Shown here piece by piece: positions 9,204 through 17,374 of a stretch of DNA of 27,694 bases (position 1 is the first letter of the stretch; every line of letters begins with the position of its first letter). The stretch covers positions 1 through 27,694 of the forward strand of contig JAJXZA010000155.1 in assembly GCA_021780285.1 (NCBI GenBank). Direction: 5' to 3'. The stretch comes from Planctomycetota bacterium. GTDB taxonomy: Bacteria > Planctomycetota > Phycisphaerae > WQYP01. The translations under genes were made by a program, and so were the position numbers. The notes under the pieces were generated by a model. It was not told the origin of the DNA and did not search any database. It saw nothing but the letters and a program-made list of their open reading frames with translations.

Positions 9204-10802
9204 TTAGTGTGTGATCGGCCCTGTTGCCGGAGAAAGCTCGTAGTGTGCCGGCAGTGGTTGCATGATGCGGCGAAGGCGTAAGTGCTGCAGGTGAACAAGC
9301 TTAGAATAGCCTGCGAGAATTTGTTTTACCGCGCGTTGTGCCGCGGGGCTATTGTCAATACGGCCCGGTTTAACATGCACCCAGGGACTCGCGACGTATG
9401 TTTGTGTTTGGTTGGCGGTGGAGGCGTAGAGAGTCAGTTCAAGCTGTCGCCAGGCGAAATACCGCATCGAGCTGATGCGCCACACCTGCCTGAGTACGCG
9501 AAAAGCCTGTTGAAGCATGGGTGTGTTGTACTTAGTGTACTGTCCCTAACGGACGTTTACAGTTGCTGGCCGTCATGGTTCGCGGAGCACACGGCGTCGA
9601 TAGCCCGCTTGGGCCAGAATATTTGAAAAAACTGTGAAGTGCATATCGTAAATCTTCCTCTGGGACACTACATTAGCGAGATTGATACCATCCGCCAGTT
9701 GCTTTTGGGTGAATGTGCCGACCAGTGTGTTATTGATTCGTAACGTATAGTTCGCTGCAGTCAGGCCGCTCACCGCAAGCGTCTGTGTATTGAGGTTGCG
9801 GTAGAAATGGGAAATACCAAGAACCTGCCTTGCGAGCGGATTGGTAAAGGCGGTAAGTTGAGGCGGACCCGAATATGGGAGTTCAACGGCGATACTGTTG
9901 ATCGTCCATGAGCGGCAGATGGGAGGAAACTGGGGGCAATGAGCGTGCAAATTCATGATGGGAAATGGCAGGGCAGTGTCATGCTGCGTCCAGGTTAATT
10001 TTCCTGCGTGATGGCTCAAATGCAAGATCGTTGTATGATCACTGCGGATCGCCGCCAGCGGCCTCGCCTCAATGTGCACCGCCGTAACTGTGGGTGGAGC
10101 ATGCCAGGCCTGAAGCAGAGCGGTCGCCATGAGCAGTTGCCCGCTTGCCCCTGGATGAATTTTCCCCGGAATAAGTTTGGATGCCAGCGTTGGGGATGTC
10201 TGACCGAGGCGGGCCATCGCGCTGATAAGCGGGGCGTTAAAGTCTACAAATAGAGCATTATTTTGTTTGGCAAGCTGCCGGACGAATCGGCTCATGGCTA
10301 TGAGCCGGTCATTAACCTTATTGGGTGTGGCACTATCGCCGTATGGCGAAGGCCCAATCAACACCAGCCGTGCACGCGGTAAATGTTTCCTCAATTTGGC
10401 GACGAGCAGTTGATAGCCCTGTTCGTAAGAGGGAAGTGGATGGGGGCCAAATACATCATTCATGCCCAGCATGACGACCACGATGGTCGGCCGAAATGGA
10501 AATACATCGCGGGCGAGCCGCACATTGAGCGGGCCGGTCCAGCCGCCGCGCACCGTATCTCCTCCGACGCCGGAATTGATGAAGGTGACCGGAAGCCCGG
10601 GAAAGCGCGTATGCACAAAGGTTGCCACGTCATTGGTGTACAGCCGCTGTTCTGTAATGCTGTCGCCGTAAAACACCACGCGATCATGCGGCTGAAGAAA
10701 AAACGCGGATGACGGAGTTTTGGCCGCTGCGACAGAGGCAAACAAGCCGGTCAGCAGCATCAGAGAAGCCAACGCGGAAATTCGGCTTGCGATGAATGAC
10801 AT
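9204..10802 (-). pseudogene. Secreted SGNH/GDSL hydrolase gene, interrupted by a 137-bp element
   Basis: The ATG at 10802 has GGAGG 8 nt upstream, and the product opens with a signal peptide (residues 1-27, ending SVAAA). SGNH blocks are clear: FYGDSI with nucleophile Ser48, INSGVGGDT (Gly80) and LGMND (Asn115). The block V His is present (KIHP, His216), but the Asp expected three residues before it is Gly213, so the catalytic pair is incomplete. As it stands the frame ends at 9573, inside an inserted element, giving 409 residues. The family's C-terminal segment, rich in WRQLEL- and QPLPAHYEL-like motifs, continues at 9531-9204. Removing the element and one TTAG rejoins GINLA to KYNTPMLQQA in frame and gives about 485 residues. 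The family cleaves esters or acyl groups on carbohydrates outside the cytoplasm; the substrate is unknown. A truncated product might still be made. Confidence 0.85.
9536..9672 (+). mobile_element. 137-bp MITE-like element with inverted ends and TTAG target duplication
   Basis: The left end TGTACTGTCCC (9536-9546) and the right end GGGACACTACA (9662-9672) are inverted repeats matching at 10 of 11 bases. A second matched box, TTTAC (9556-9560) and GTAAA (9648-9652), sits at the same distance from each end. TTAG flanks both sides (9532-9535, 9673-9676) as a target-site duplication. The first 97 bp recur exactly at 27598-27694. It has no room for a transposase, so it would be moved in trans. One frame is open from base 9536 to a TGA at 9635-9637 (33 codons), probably a remnant or chance. 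TG...CA ends are shared with IS3/IS481-type elements and YTAR targets with some IS5 elements, so the family is left open. Confidence 0.85.
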
Positions 10803-10919
10803 AGTACTCGCCTCCGGCAGGTGACATTGTTATGGTGCAACCGGCCCAGCAGCAGAACGCAAAGTAGCTTTTTAGGTCGAATGGACGCCGGCTAAGGGTG
10901 CCGGTGTACGCATGGGCCG

Positions 10920-11699
10920 CTATTTGGAGTCGCCGACGCCATCAGGCTGTTCGGTTGGCTGCGGTTTGTCGGCCCCTGTGATTTTGCGGATCACAATTTG
11001 CACGGGGTCGAAAAACTGATCTACCACGCGCTCTTTGAGCGGAATAATGCCATTGTCGGTGATGTGTATTTCTTCGGGGCACACTTCCGTGCAGCACTTG
11101 GTGATGTTGCACCTGCCCAAACCGCCTTCTTTTTTAATTTGGGGTATGCGGTTGAGCGCATCCATCGGGTGCATCTCAAGGCTGGCCACGCGAATAAAAA
11201 ACCGCGGGCCGAAGAAGTGGCTCTTCTGGTTGTGCTCCCGCACCACGTGGCAGACATTCTGGCATAAAAAGCATTCGATGCACTTGCGGAACTCCTGCAC
11301 GCGGTCAACGTCGCACTGCTGCATAATAAAGTCCGCCCCTTTTTTGGGCGTAAAGGGTGGAATCTTTTTATTGACCGTGTAATTCCACGATACGTCGGTT
11401 ACCAAGTCGCGAATGATGGGAAAGCTCTTGAGCGGCTTGACGGTAACCGCCTCCTCGCCGGGCAAATCGTCGAGTCGCGTTTTGCACATCAACCGCGGAT
11501 TGCCGTTGACTTCCGCGCTGCATGAACCGCACTTGGCGGCTTTGCAGTTCCAGCGGCAGGCAAGGTCGGGTGCGCTGGTGCGTTGAATTTGATGGATGGC
11601 GTCCAGCACCACCATGCCTTCTTCAACTTCGACGGGGTATTCCACAAAGTTGCCGCCGTCTTTGTCGCCGCGCCATACCACAAACGTTCGTTTGCTCAT
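10920..11699 (-). CDS. sdhB: Succinate dehydrogenase/fumarate reductase iron-sulfur subunit
   Basis: This 259-residue subunit passes electrons from the flavoprotein to the membrane quinone site. The plant-type 2Fe-2S cluster ligands are Cys52, Cys57, Cys60 and Cys72, with the classic spacing C-x4-C-x2-C-x11-C. CIECFLCQNVC (about 140-150) and CNITKCCTEVCPE (near 200) provide the ligands for the 4Fe-4S and 3Fe-4S clusters. The C-terminal tail, PQPTEQPDGVGDSK, is polar and probably disordered. Its ATG overlaps the sdhA stop codon by four bases (ATGA, 11699-11696), so translation is coupled. It is the last gene of sdhC-sdhA-sdhB. Whether the complex works as succinate dehydrogenase or fumarate reductase cannot be read from the sequence. 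Confidence 0.95.
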   Translation of the reverse strand: MSKRTFVVWRGDKDGGNFVEYPVEVEEGMVVLDAIHQIQRTSAPDLACRWNCKAAKCGSCSAEVNGNPRLMCKTRLDDLPGEEAVTVKPLKSFPIIRDLVTDVSWNYTVNKKIPPFTPKKGADFIMQQCDVDRVQEFRKCIECFLCQNVCHVVREHNQKSHFFGPRFFIRVASLEMHPMDALNRIPQIKKEGGLGRCNITKCCTEVCPEEIHITDNGIIPLKERVVDQFFDPVQIVIRKITGADKPQPTEQPDGVGDSK

Positions 11700-13432
11700 T
11701 TGCTGCTTTCCTTGGCTTTACGCGCCTCAACAAGCGGCGCAAGTTCCGCAACTTTAACCGTTTCCCGCGGCTCAACCTTCATGGCCGGGCCATCCTTCGA
11801 GATAATAATGTTGTGCTCGCCCCAGTAATTGTCGTACTTGGGGAAGTCCAGCCGGCTGTGGCCGCCGCGGCTCTCTTTACGCATCAGAGCCGCGCGGGCA
11901 ATAGCCTCCGAGCAGATCAGCATGTTTTTAAGGTCGCGGCACAAATGCCAACCCGGGTTGTACATGCGCTGGCCTTCTTCCACGGCTACATGCTCGTAGC
12001 GCTGCTTAAACTCCTGAAGCTTGGCGATGGCAGTGGTGAGGTCGCCTTCCTCGCGGAATATGCCCACCATGCTCTGCATCATGTTCTGAAGGTCTATGTG
12101 CAATTTGTACGGGCTTTCAGGGTTGGGTCGCCCAAAATAGCCCGTCATTTCGGCGGCCGCGGCTTCAACCTCGGCATCGGCAATGTTGGCGGCCGGGGCG
12201 CCGGCCGCATAGTCGCCGGCGCCGATGCCGGCGCGGCGGCCGAATACCAGCAAATCGGAGAGCGAATTGCCGCCCAGCCGGTTGGAGCCGTGCATACCGC
12301 CGGTGCATTCGCCTGCGGCAAAAAGGCCCGGTACGCGGGTGGCGCCCGTGTCGGCATCCACCTTAATGCCTCCCATGATGTAATGGCAGGTGGGGCCGAC
12401 TTCCATGGGTTCTTTGGTAATGTCTACGTCGGCGAGTTCCTTAAACTGGTGATACATGCTCGGCAGTTTGCGCTTTACATATTCCGCTCCACGGTGCGAA
12501 ATATCCAAAAAGCAGCCGCCATGCGGCGATCCGCGGCCTTCCTTAACTTCGGTGTAGATGGAGCGCGCCACCACGTCACGTGTGGACAGCTCCATGCGTT
12601 TGGGGTCATACTTTTCCATGAAGCGTTCGCCCTTGTTGTTGCGAAGAATGCCGCCTTCGCCGCGAACAGCCTCCGTAACCAGAAGCCCCATGACTCCCGG
12701 CGGCCATACCATGCCGGTTGGGTGAAACTGCACAAACTCCATGTCTACCAGTTCGGCGCCGGCTTCAAAGCCCAGGGCGTGGCCGTCGGCAGTGCCCTCC
12801 CACGAATTGGACGTAATTTTGAAGCACTTGCCCACGCCGCCGGTGGCCAGCACCACCGCCTTGGCCTTGAATACGACAAAGCGGCCATTTTCGCGCCAGT
12901 AGCCGAAGGCGCCCGTCACCCGGTCGCCATCTTTAAGCAGCCGCGTGATGGTGCATTCCATGTACACATCAATGCCCTGATGAATGCCCTTGTCCTGCAG
13001 TGTGCGAATAAGCTCCAAACCTGTGCGGTCGCCGACGTGGGCGAGGCGCTTGTGCGTGTGGCCGCCGAAGGCTCGCTGAAGAATTTTGCCTTCGGGTGTG
13101 CGGTCAAACACAGCGCCCCAGCGCTCGAGTTCGCGCACGCGGTCGGGCGATTCTTTGGCATGGAGTTCTGCCATGCGCCAATTGTTGAGGTATTTTCCGC
13201 CGAACATGGTGTCTTGAAAGTGGGTTTGCCAGCAGTCGGCGCTTTCGACGTTGGCCAGCGCCGCGGCGATGCCGCCCTCGGCCATGACGGTATGCGCCTT
13301 GCCCAGCAGCGATTTGCATATCAGGGCGGTTTTGAGTCCGCGGGCGGAGCATTCAATTGCGGCCCGCAGGCCGGCGCCGCCAGCACCGATAATGACTACA
13401 TCGTGTTCGTGTGTTTCGTATTTATCGAGCAT
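11696..13432 (-). CDS. sdhA: Succinate dehydrogenase/fumarate reductase flavoprotein subunit
   Basis: The 578-residue subunit oxidises succinate to fumarate (or the reverse) on covalently bound FAD. It has the dinucleotide-binding GAGGAGLRAA (17-26), the flavin-linking His in KAHT (His47) followed by MAEGGIAAAL, and the substrate-site motifs QFHPTG and STRDVVAR. The C-terminal FAD segment reads LFAAGECTGGMHGSNRLGGNSL. The start is the ATG at 13432, 7 bp after the sdhC stop. No clear ribosome site is visible, which suggests coupling to sdhC translation. A long open frame on the opposite strand (11522-13501) is a shadow of this gene. Confidence 0.96.
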   Translation of the reverse strand: MLDKYETHEHDVVIIGAGGAGLRAAIECSARGLKTALICKSLLGKAHTVMAEGGIAAALANVESADCWQTHFQDTMFGGKYLNNWRMAELHAKESPDRVRELERWGAVFDRTPEGKILQRAFGGHTHKRLAHVGDRTGLELIRTLQDKGIHQGIDVYMECTITRLLKDGDRVTGAFGYWRENGRFVVFKAKAVVLATGGVGKCFKITSNSWEGTADGHALGFEAGAELVDMEFVQFHPTGMVWPPGVMGLLVTEAVRGEGGILRNNKGERFMEKYDPKRMELSTRDVVARSIYTEVKEGRGSPHGGCFLDISHRGAEYVKRKLPSMYHQFKELADVDITKEPMEVGPTCHYIMGGIKVDADTGATRVPGLFAAGECTGGMHGSNRLGGNSLSDLLVFGRRAGIGAGDYAAGAPAANIADAEVEAAAAEMTGYFGRPNPESPYKLHIDLQNMMQSMVGIFREEGDLTTAIAKLQEFKQRYEHVAVEEGQRMYNPGWHLCRDLKNMLICSEAIARAALMRKESRGGHSRLDFPKYDNYWGEHNIIISKDGPAMKVEPRETVKVAELAPLVEARKAKESSK

Positions 13433-13439
13433 GGTGATG

Positions 13440-14228
13440 TCAGAATATCCTTATATCGTGAAGAACGCCCATGCAGCACAGGCGAATGTACAAGTCGGTA
13501 AGGCCGACGGAAAACAGGCTTACCCACGCCCATTCCATATGCCGCAGATTAAAGAACGTAACCCCGCCCCAAAGTTTGTAGCGTGTTCGAGCCGCCGCCG
13601 AGCAACTGAAGCAGTCGAGTTTGCCGCCGGTAAGGTGCCGCAGCGAATTGCAGCCCAAACTGAAGCCCGAAAGGGCGATGACGTTCAGCAGCATGATGAT
13701 GGAGCCGACGCCCACGCCGAAGTGCAGTTGGCCGAGCTTGTCGGCAAAGAAAAATGCCCGGCCGGCGTCATACCACAAAAACAGCAGCACAACGGTGGCG
13801 AGGTAAAAAAAGTAGCGGTGAAAGTTCTGTAGAATAAAAGGAAACTTGGTCTCGCCCTTGTACTTGCGGCCCTTAGGCTCGCCGACAGCGCAGGCGGCCG
13901 GGTCTAAAAAAAACGCCCGGTAGTATGATTTACGGTAGTAATAGCACGAAGCGCGAAAGCCCAGCGGAACCCAGAGTATTAAAAACGCATAGGAAAACGG
14001 GACGCTTATGCCCAGCAGGCTTTTAAGATCGGGCGAATAAAAAGGGGAGAGGTAATCAGCACCCCCGGCGGTAAGCAGGTAGTTGTTGCCGGTCCACGCG
14101 GCCCAGGTGGAATAGATGCCAAAGGCGGAAAGCCCCAGCACCACCAGCAGCGGGCCAACCCACCAAGCGTCGCGCCGACCCGTAGCGCCCAAACCGTTGC
14201 CATCTACCGCAGAACTAATTTCGGACAT
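13440..14228 (-). CDS. sdhC: Succinate dehydrogenase membrane anchor, five-helix Cys-rich type
   Basis: The 262-residue protein precedes sdhA by 7 bp and must be the membrane anchor of the complex. About five hydrophobic helices are visible (roughly 23-43, 76-94, 136-154, 170-192, 231-250). His137, His170, His198 and His230 are candidate heme ligands. Two features set it apart from classical SdhC/SdhD pairs: FRASCYYYRKSYYRAFF with DPAACAV (92-114), and CNSLRHLTGGKLDCFSC (193-209), a loop with three cysteines. I recall similar anchors annotated in actinobacteria and planctomycetes, but cannot assign a class. No separate sdhD is present. The ATG at 14228 is chosen; a TTG at 14237 is also possible, and neither has a strong ribosome site. 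Confidence 0.8.
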   Translation of the reverse strand: MSEISSAVDGNGLGATGRRDAWWVGPLLVVLGLSAFGIYSTWAAWTGNNYLLTAGGADYLSPFYSPDLKSLLGISVPFSYAFLILWVPLGFRASCYYYRKSYYRAFFLDPAACAVGEPKGRKYKGETKFPFILQNFHRYFFYLATVVLLFLWYDAGRAFFFADKLGQLHFGVGVGSIIMLLNVIALSGFSLGCNSLRHLTGGKLDCFSCSAAARTRYKLWGGVTFFNLRHMEWAWVSLFSVGLTDLYIRLCCMGVLHDIRIF

Positions 14229-14374
14229 ATTGGTCAACTTTCAATGAGCACAAACAGTGCTGAAAAATTTCCTTATGACTGAACCAGCCTTCAAAAATCG
14301 GCAAAGCTGCCGACAATGCCGGGCGAATCGCATGTTGTGCCAGCGTCTCGCCGCATTGCAACAAACCTTGGCTG

Positions 14375-14403
14375 ATTCTAAGAATTTGCGGTGGGGGTGT
14401 CAA
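14375..14403 (-). promoter_or_regulatory. Sigma70 promoter of sdhCAB
   Basis: On the minus strand TTGACA (14403-14398) is a perfect -35, followed by a 17-bp spacer and TAGAAT (14380-14375), one base off the -10 consensus. Transcription would start near 14368, leaving a leader of about 140 nt before sdhC. The rest of 14229-14599 holds no gene. Confidence 0.75.
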
Positions 14404-14520
14404 ATAACGTTTGACAGGTGCGATGGCGCGTCGGCGCGGGCGCTGCGAGGCTGTGCCGAGCGAGTGGGCATCCGCAAGCGATCCCTCTGGCGGGGAAAGC
14501 CGGTTCTCCGAAGGGAACAG

Positions 14521-14548
14521 CTTATTAAAAGCGCTAACTTTTGATAAG
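14521..14548. repeat. 28-bp imperfect palindrome between gyrB and the sdh promoter
   Basis: CTTAT-t-AAAAG (14521-14531) pairs with CTTTT-g-ATAAG (14538-14548) around a CGCTAA loop: ten pairs with one mismatch. It lies about 50 bp past the gyrB stop and about 120 bp upstream of the sdh -35. It could be an operator or a weak terminator for gyrB; there is no clear T run. A GC hairpin (CGGCGG/CCGCCG, 14587-14599) directly follows the gyrB stop codon. Confidence 0.45.
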
Positions 14549-14599
14549 GAACTGACAGGCCGCACCGCCAATGTCACGGCTGTGGGCGGCGGCCCGCCG

Positions 14600-17146
14600 T
14601 TAAACGTCAAGGTTGCGCACTTCCAGGGCGTGTTCTTCAATGTAGCGCCGGCGGCGCTCCACATCTTCGCCCATGAGCGTGCTGAACATGGCCTCGGCAT
14701 TGCTGGCGCCTTCCAGCGTTACCCTTAGCAACGTTCGGCGCGAGGGGTCCATGGTGGTCATCCAGAGTTCGTCTGCGTTCATTTCGCCCAAGCCTTTAAA
14801 TCGTTTAATTTCGATGCCTTGCTTGGCAATTTCGTGCACAGCTTCGACAATTTCGCCGACGCCGGCAATTTGCCGCAGGTGCTCGCCGTTTTCCACGGCG
14901 TAGCGGGTTTGCTTGCGTTCGCCGCTGTCGGTTTCCTCGATTTTCAAAAAGTAATCTTCAATGGGCAGGTCAAGGGCTTTGAGCTTTTCAAATGTTTTTT
15001 CGAGTTCACGCGTTTCGTGAAGCTCTTCATTTTTTTCGAGCCGTTTTTGTGCTTTCTTTTTATTTTCGGCGGCTTCGGCGGCGGCGGCGGCCACCTCCTT
15101 TTTACTCAATTCGCCATTGCCATTGGACGACACGTCTGTTTGCACCTTGCGGGCCATGGCTTCGAGCACGTCAATTTTGTTGGCTTCAACATACTTTTCG
15201 TATTCTTCCGGTGAAAAGAAAAAGCTCTCAACGCCATCCAGAATAACGCGGTACATGGGCATCGAGCCTTTTTGCGCTCGCAACTCCAGCAACTTGATGA
15301 AGGGTATGCCGCGGCGCGATGCCACCGTGGCCAGGTCCTGCACCTGTTCAAGCAGTTGCACCGCTTTACGCAGGTCGGCGCCTTTGTGGCGCAATTTTTC
15401 GTTGCCTTTGCGGTCGCGCACAATCAGGCTTGTGCCGTCTACGCCAAGGTCCAGCAGTGTTTTGCGCATGGCCGCTTCGTTACGCACATATTCCACATGC
15501 TTTTTGCGCGTAACCTGGTACAGCGGCGGCTGGGCGATGTACACCCGGCCATCGCGGATAAGCTGGTGCATTTGCCGGAAGAAAAACGTCAGAAGCAGCG
15601 TACGAATGTGCGAGCCGTCAACGTCGGCGTCGGTCATAATGACCAGTTTGCCGTAGCGCAGCTTGGTCATGTCCATGTCGGCTGCGCCAATGCCGCAGGC
15701 CAGGGCCTGCACGATGGTGCGAATTTCTTCGTGACCGAGCATTTTGTCCACACGGGCCTTTTCAACGTTGAGGATTTTACCCTTGATGGGCAAAATGGCC
15801 TGAAACACGCGGTCCCGTCCGGTTTTAGCCGTGCCGCCGGCTGATTGGCCTTCCACAATGTACAACTCGGTGGATTCCATGTCGCGGCTGGAGCAGTCGG
15901 CGAGTTTGCCCGGCAGGCCGCCGCTGCTTAAAGCGCCTTTGCGCGTAAGCTCGCGAGCTTTGCGCGCTGCTTCGCGCGCCTGCCGCGCGGTAATGCCTTT
16001 TTGAATAATGCGTTTGGCGTCGCCGGGGTGTTCTTCCAGCCACGCACCCAGGGCCTCGTTGACGGCACTGGCCACAAAGCCTTCAACTTCGCCGTTGCCG
16101 AGTTTGTCTTTGGTTTGCCCTTCAAACTGCGGGTTTGGCACCTTCACCGAAATAATGGCCGACAACCCTTCGCGCAGGTCGTCGCCGTTGGGAAGTTCTT
16201 TTTCGTCTTTCACCAGGTTGTTACTTTTGGCGTAAAAGTTGAGCGTGCGTGTGAGCGCCGTTTTGAAGCCCGATAGATGCGTGCCGCCGCCGGGGGTGTT
16301 GATGTTGTTGGCAAAGCTGTGCAGACTTTCTGCGTATCCATCGTTGTATTGCATGGCCACCTGCACCGAAAGCGGCGCTTCCTTGCCCTGCTCTTCTTTT
16401 TCCAGATAAATCACCTGGGAATGCACCACTTCTTTGCCTTCGTTAAGCTGCTTAACGAATTGAATGATGCCCTTGGAATAGCGGAATTCGTCTTTTTTGC
16501 CGGTGCGTTCATCTTCCAGCGAAAATGCCAGGCCTTCGTTAAGGTACGCCAGTTCGCGGCAGCGCACGACAATGCGTTCATAATCAAACGTGGTGTCGGC
16601 AAATATCTGCGGGTCGGGCTTAAATGTCACCTTGGTACCGGTTTTAACGCGCTTGCCGATGGTTTTGAGATCGCCGGTTTTGGCCCCGCGCTCAAAGCCC
16701 ATGGAGTAGACTTTGCCATCGCGGCAAACCTCTACCTCCGTCCATTCTGAAAGGGCGTTCACCACCGAAGCGCCCACGCCATGCAAACCGCCTGAAACCT
16801 TATAGCCGCCGCCGCCGAACTTCCCACCCGCGTGCAGGTCGCACATTACCACTTCCAGCGTGCTTTTCTTCTCGGTGGGGTGCATGCCCACCGGAATGCC
16901 CCGGCCATCGTCCGCAATGCTTACCGACCCGTCGGCGAGAATTTTGACGGTAATATTTTCGCAGTGGCCGGCCATGGCTTCATCCACCGAGTTATTGACG
17001 ATTTCCCACACCAAATGGTGCAGACCGCGCGTGGTGGTGTCGCCGATGTACATGCCGGGGCGCTTGCGCACCGGGTCAAGGCCTTTAAGCGCCTGAATGT
17101 CAGATTCGTCATATTTACCGGGGGTCGAGGGCTGATCCTTAGCCAT
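14600..17146 (-). CDS. gyrB: DNA gyrase subunit B
   Basis: GyrB is the ATPase subunit of gyrase, which with GyrA introduces negative supercoils. The start is the ATG at 17146 (MAKDQPST) because AGGAG lies just upstream; the longer open frame is not needed. The product has 848 residues. The GHKL ATPase part is seen in DPVRKRPGMYIGDT, SVDEAMAG, DDGRGIPVG and SGGLHGVGASVVNALS. The TOPRIM part has EGQSAGGTAKTGRD and MTDADVDGSHIRTLLL. The C-terminal part ends in IKRFKGLGEMNADELWMTTMD. Before that motif is a charged insert (KKEVAAAAAEAAENKKKAQKR and following), longer than in enteric GyrB. It stands alone, without recF or gyrA, and is divergent from pyrE. Confidence 0.97.
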   Translation of the reverse strand: MAKDQPSTPGKYDESDIQALKGLDPVRKRPGMYIGDTTTRGLHHLVWEIVNNSVDEAMAGHCENITVKILADGSVSIADDGRGIPVGMHPTEKKSTLEVVMCDLHAGGKFGGGGYKVSGGLHGVGASVVNALSEWTEVEVCRDGKVYSMGFERGAKTGDLKTIGKRVKTGTKVTFKPDPQIFADTTFDYERIVVRCRELAYLNEGLAFSLEDERTGKKDEFRYSKGIIQFVKQLNEGKEVVHSQVIYLEKEEQGKEAPLSVQVAMQYNDGYAESLHSFANNINTPGGGTHLSGFKTALTRTLNFYAKSNNLVKDEKELPNGDDLREGLSAIISVKVPNPQFEGQTKDKLGNGEVEGFVASAVNEALGAWLEEHPGDAKRIIQKGITARQAREAARKARELTRKGALSSGGLPGKLADCSSRDMESTELYIVEGQSAGGTAKTGRDRVFQAILPIKGKILNVEKARVDKMLGHEEIRTIVQALACGIGAADMDMTKLRYGKLVIMTDADVDGSHIRTLLLTFFFRQMHQLIRDGRVYIAQPPLYQVTRKKHVEYVRNEAAMRKTLLDLGVDGTSLIVRDRKGNEKLRHKGADLRKAVQLLEQVQDLATVASRRGIPFIKLLELRAQKGSMPMYRVILDGVESFFFSPEEYEKYVEANKIDVLEAMARKVQTDVSSNGNGELSKKEVAAAAAEAAENKKKAQKRLEKNEELHETRELEKTFEKLKALDLPIEDYFLKIEETDSGERKQTRYAVENGEHLRQIAGVGEIVEAVHEIAKQGIEIKRFKGLGEMNADELWMTTMDPSRRTLLRVTLEGASNAEAMFSTLMGEDVERRRRYIEEHALEVRNLDV

Positions 17147-17174
17147 GATTTCTCCTGCCAGATTTAACCAGATA

Positions 17175-17203
17175 ATCATACCGCAAAATGCAAAAAACGG
17201 CAA
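17175..17203 (-). promoter_or_regulatory. Sigma70 promoter of gyrB
   Basis: On the minus strand TTGCCG (17203-17198), a 17-bp spacer containing a T tract, and TATGAT (17180-17175, five of six bases) lie just upstream of the gyrB ribosome site. The predicted leader is only about 22 nt. The A/T-rich spacer is flexible DNA of the sort found in supercoiling-sensitive gyrase promoters, but such regulation is only inferred. Confidence 0.6.
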
Positions 17204-17286
17204 GAATCGGCCGCTCCCAAAGCGCCGGAAAACCGCGTAATTTCGATCTGTAAAAGCACCTGTGTCATCCCGCCGCCGGGCCGCTC

Positions 17287-17316
17287 TTATTCTCAAAACC
17301 ACCCGCAACGTATATA
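17287..17316 (+). promoter_or_regulatory. Weak candidate promoter of pyrE
   Basis: TATATA (17311-17316) is a plausible -10 about 60 bp before the pyrE start. The best -35, TTATTC at 17287-17292 with an 18-bp spacer, is poor. No pyrimidine attenuator is visible. Confidence 0.3.
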
Positions 17317-17374
17317 GTTTCAGGCCGCCGGCGCGGAATAGCCTCTCCGGTGGTTTATTACAGGAGACTTCAGC

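Noticed and set aside
9204..9518. A separate 104-residue hypothetical gene
   Set aside because: It has no ribosome site, and it is the in-frame C-terminal part of the interrupted SGNH hydrolase once the element is removed.
9536..9560. Integron attC-like site, suggested by CCCTAACGGAC
   Set aside because: The core does not fit RYYYAAC/GTTRRRY, no integrase or cassette is present, and target duplication with inverted ends fits a transposed element better.
11522..13501. A 659-codon open frame on the plus strand opposite sdhA
   Set aside because: It lies antisense to a clear flavoprotein gene and has a low-complexity Ala/Gly/His/Val composition typical of a shadow frame in GC-rich DNA.
16277..16750. 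Open frame opposite gyrB
   Set aside because: It is a shadow of GyrB on the other strand, with no start signal.
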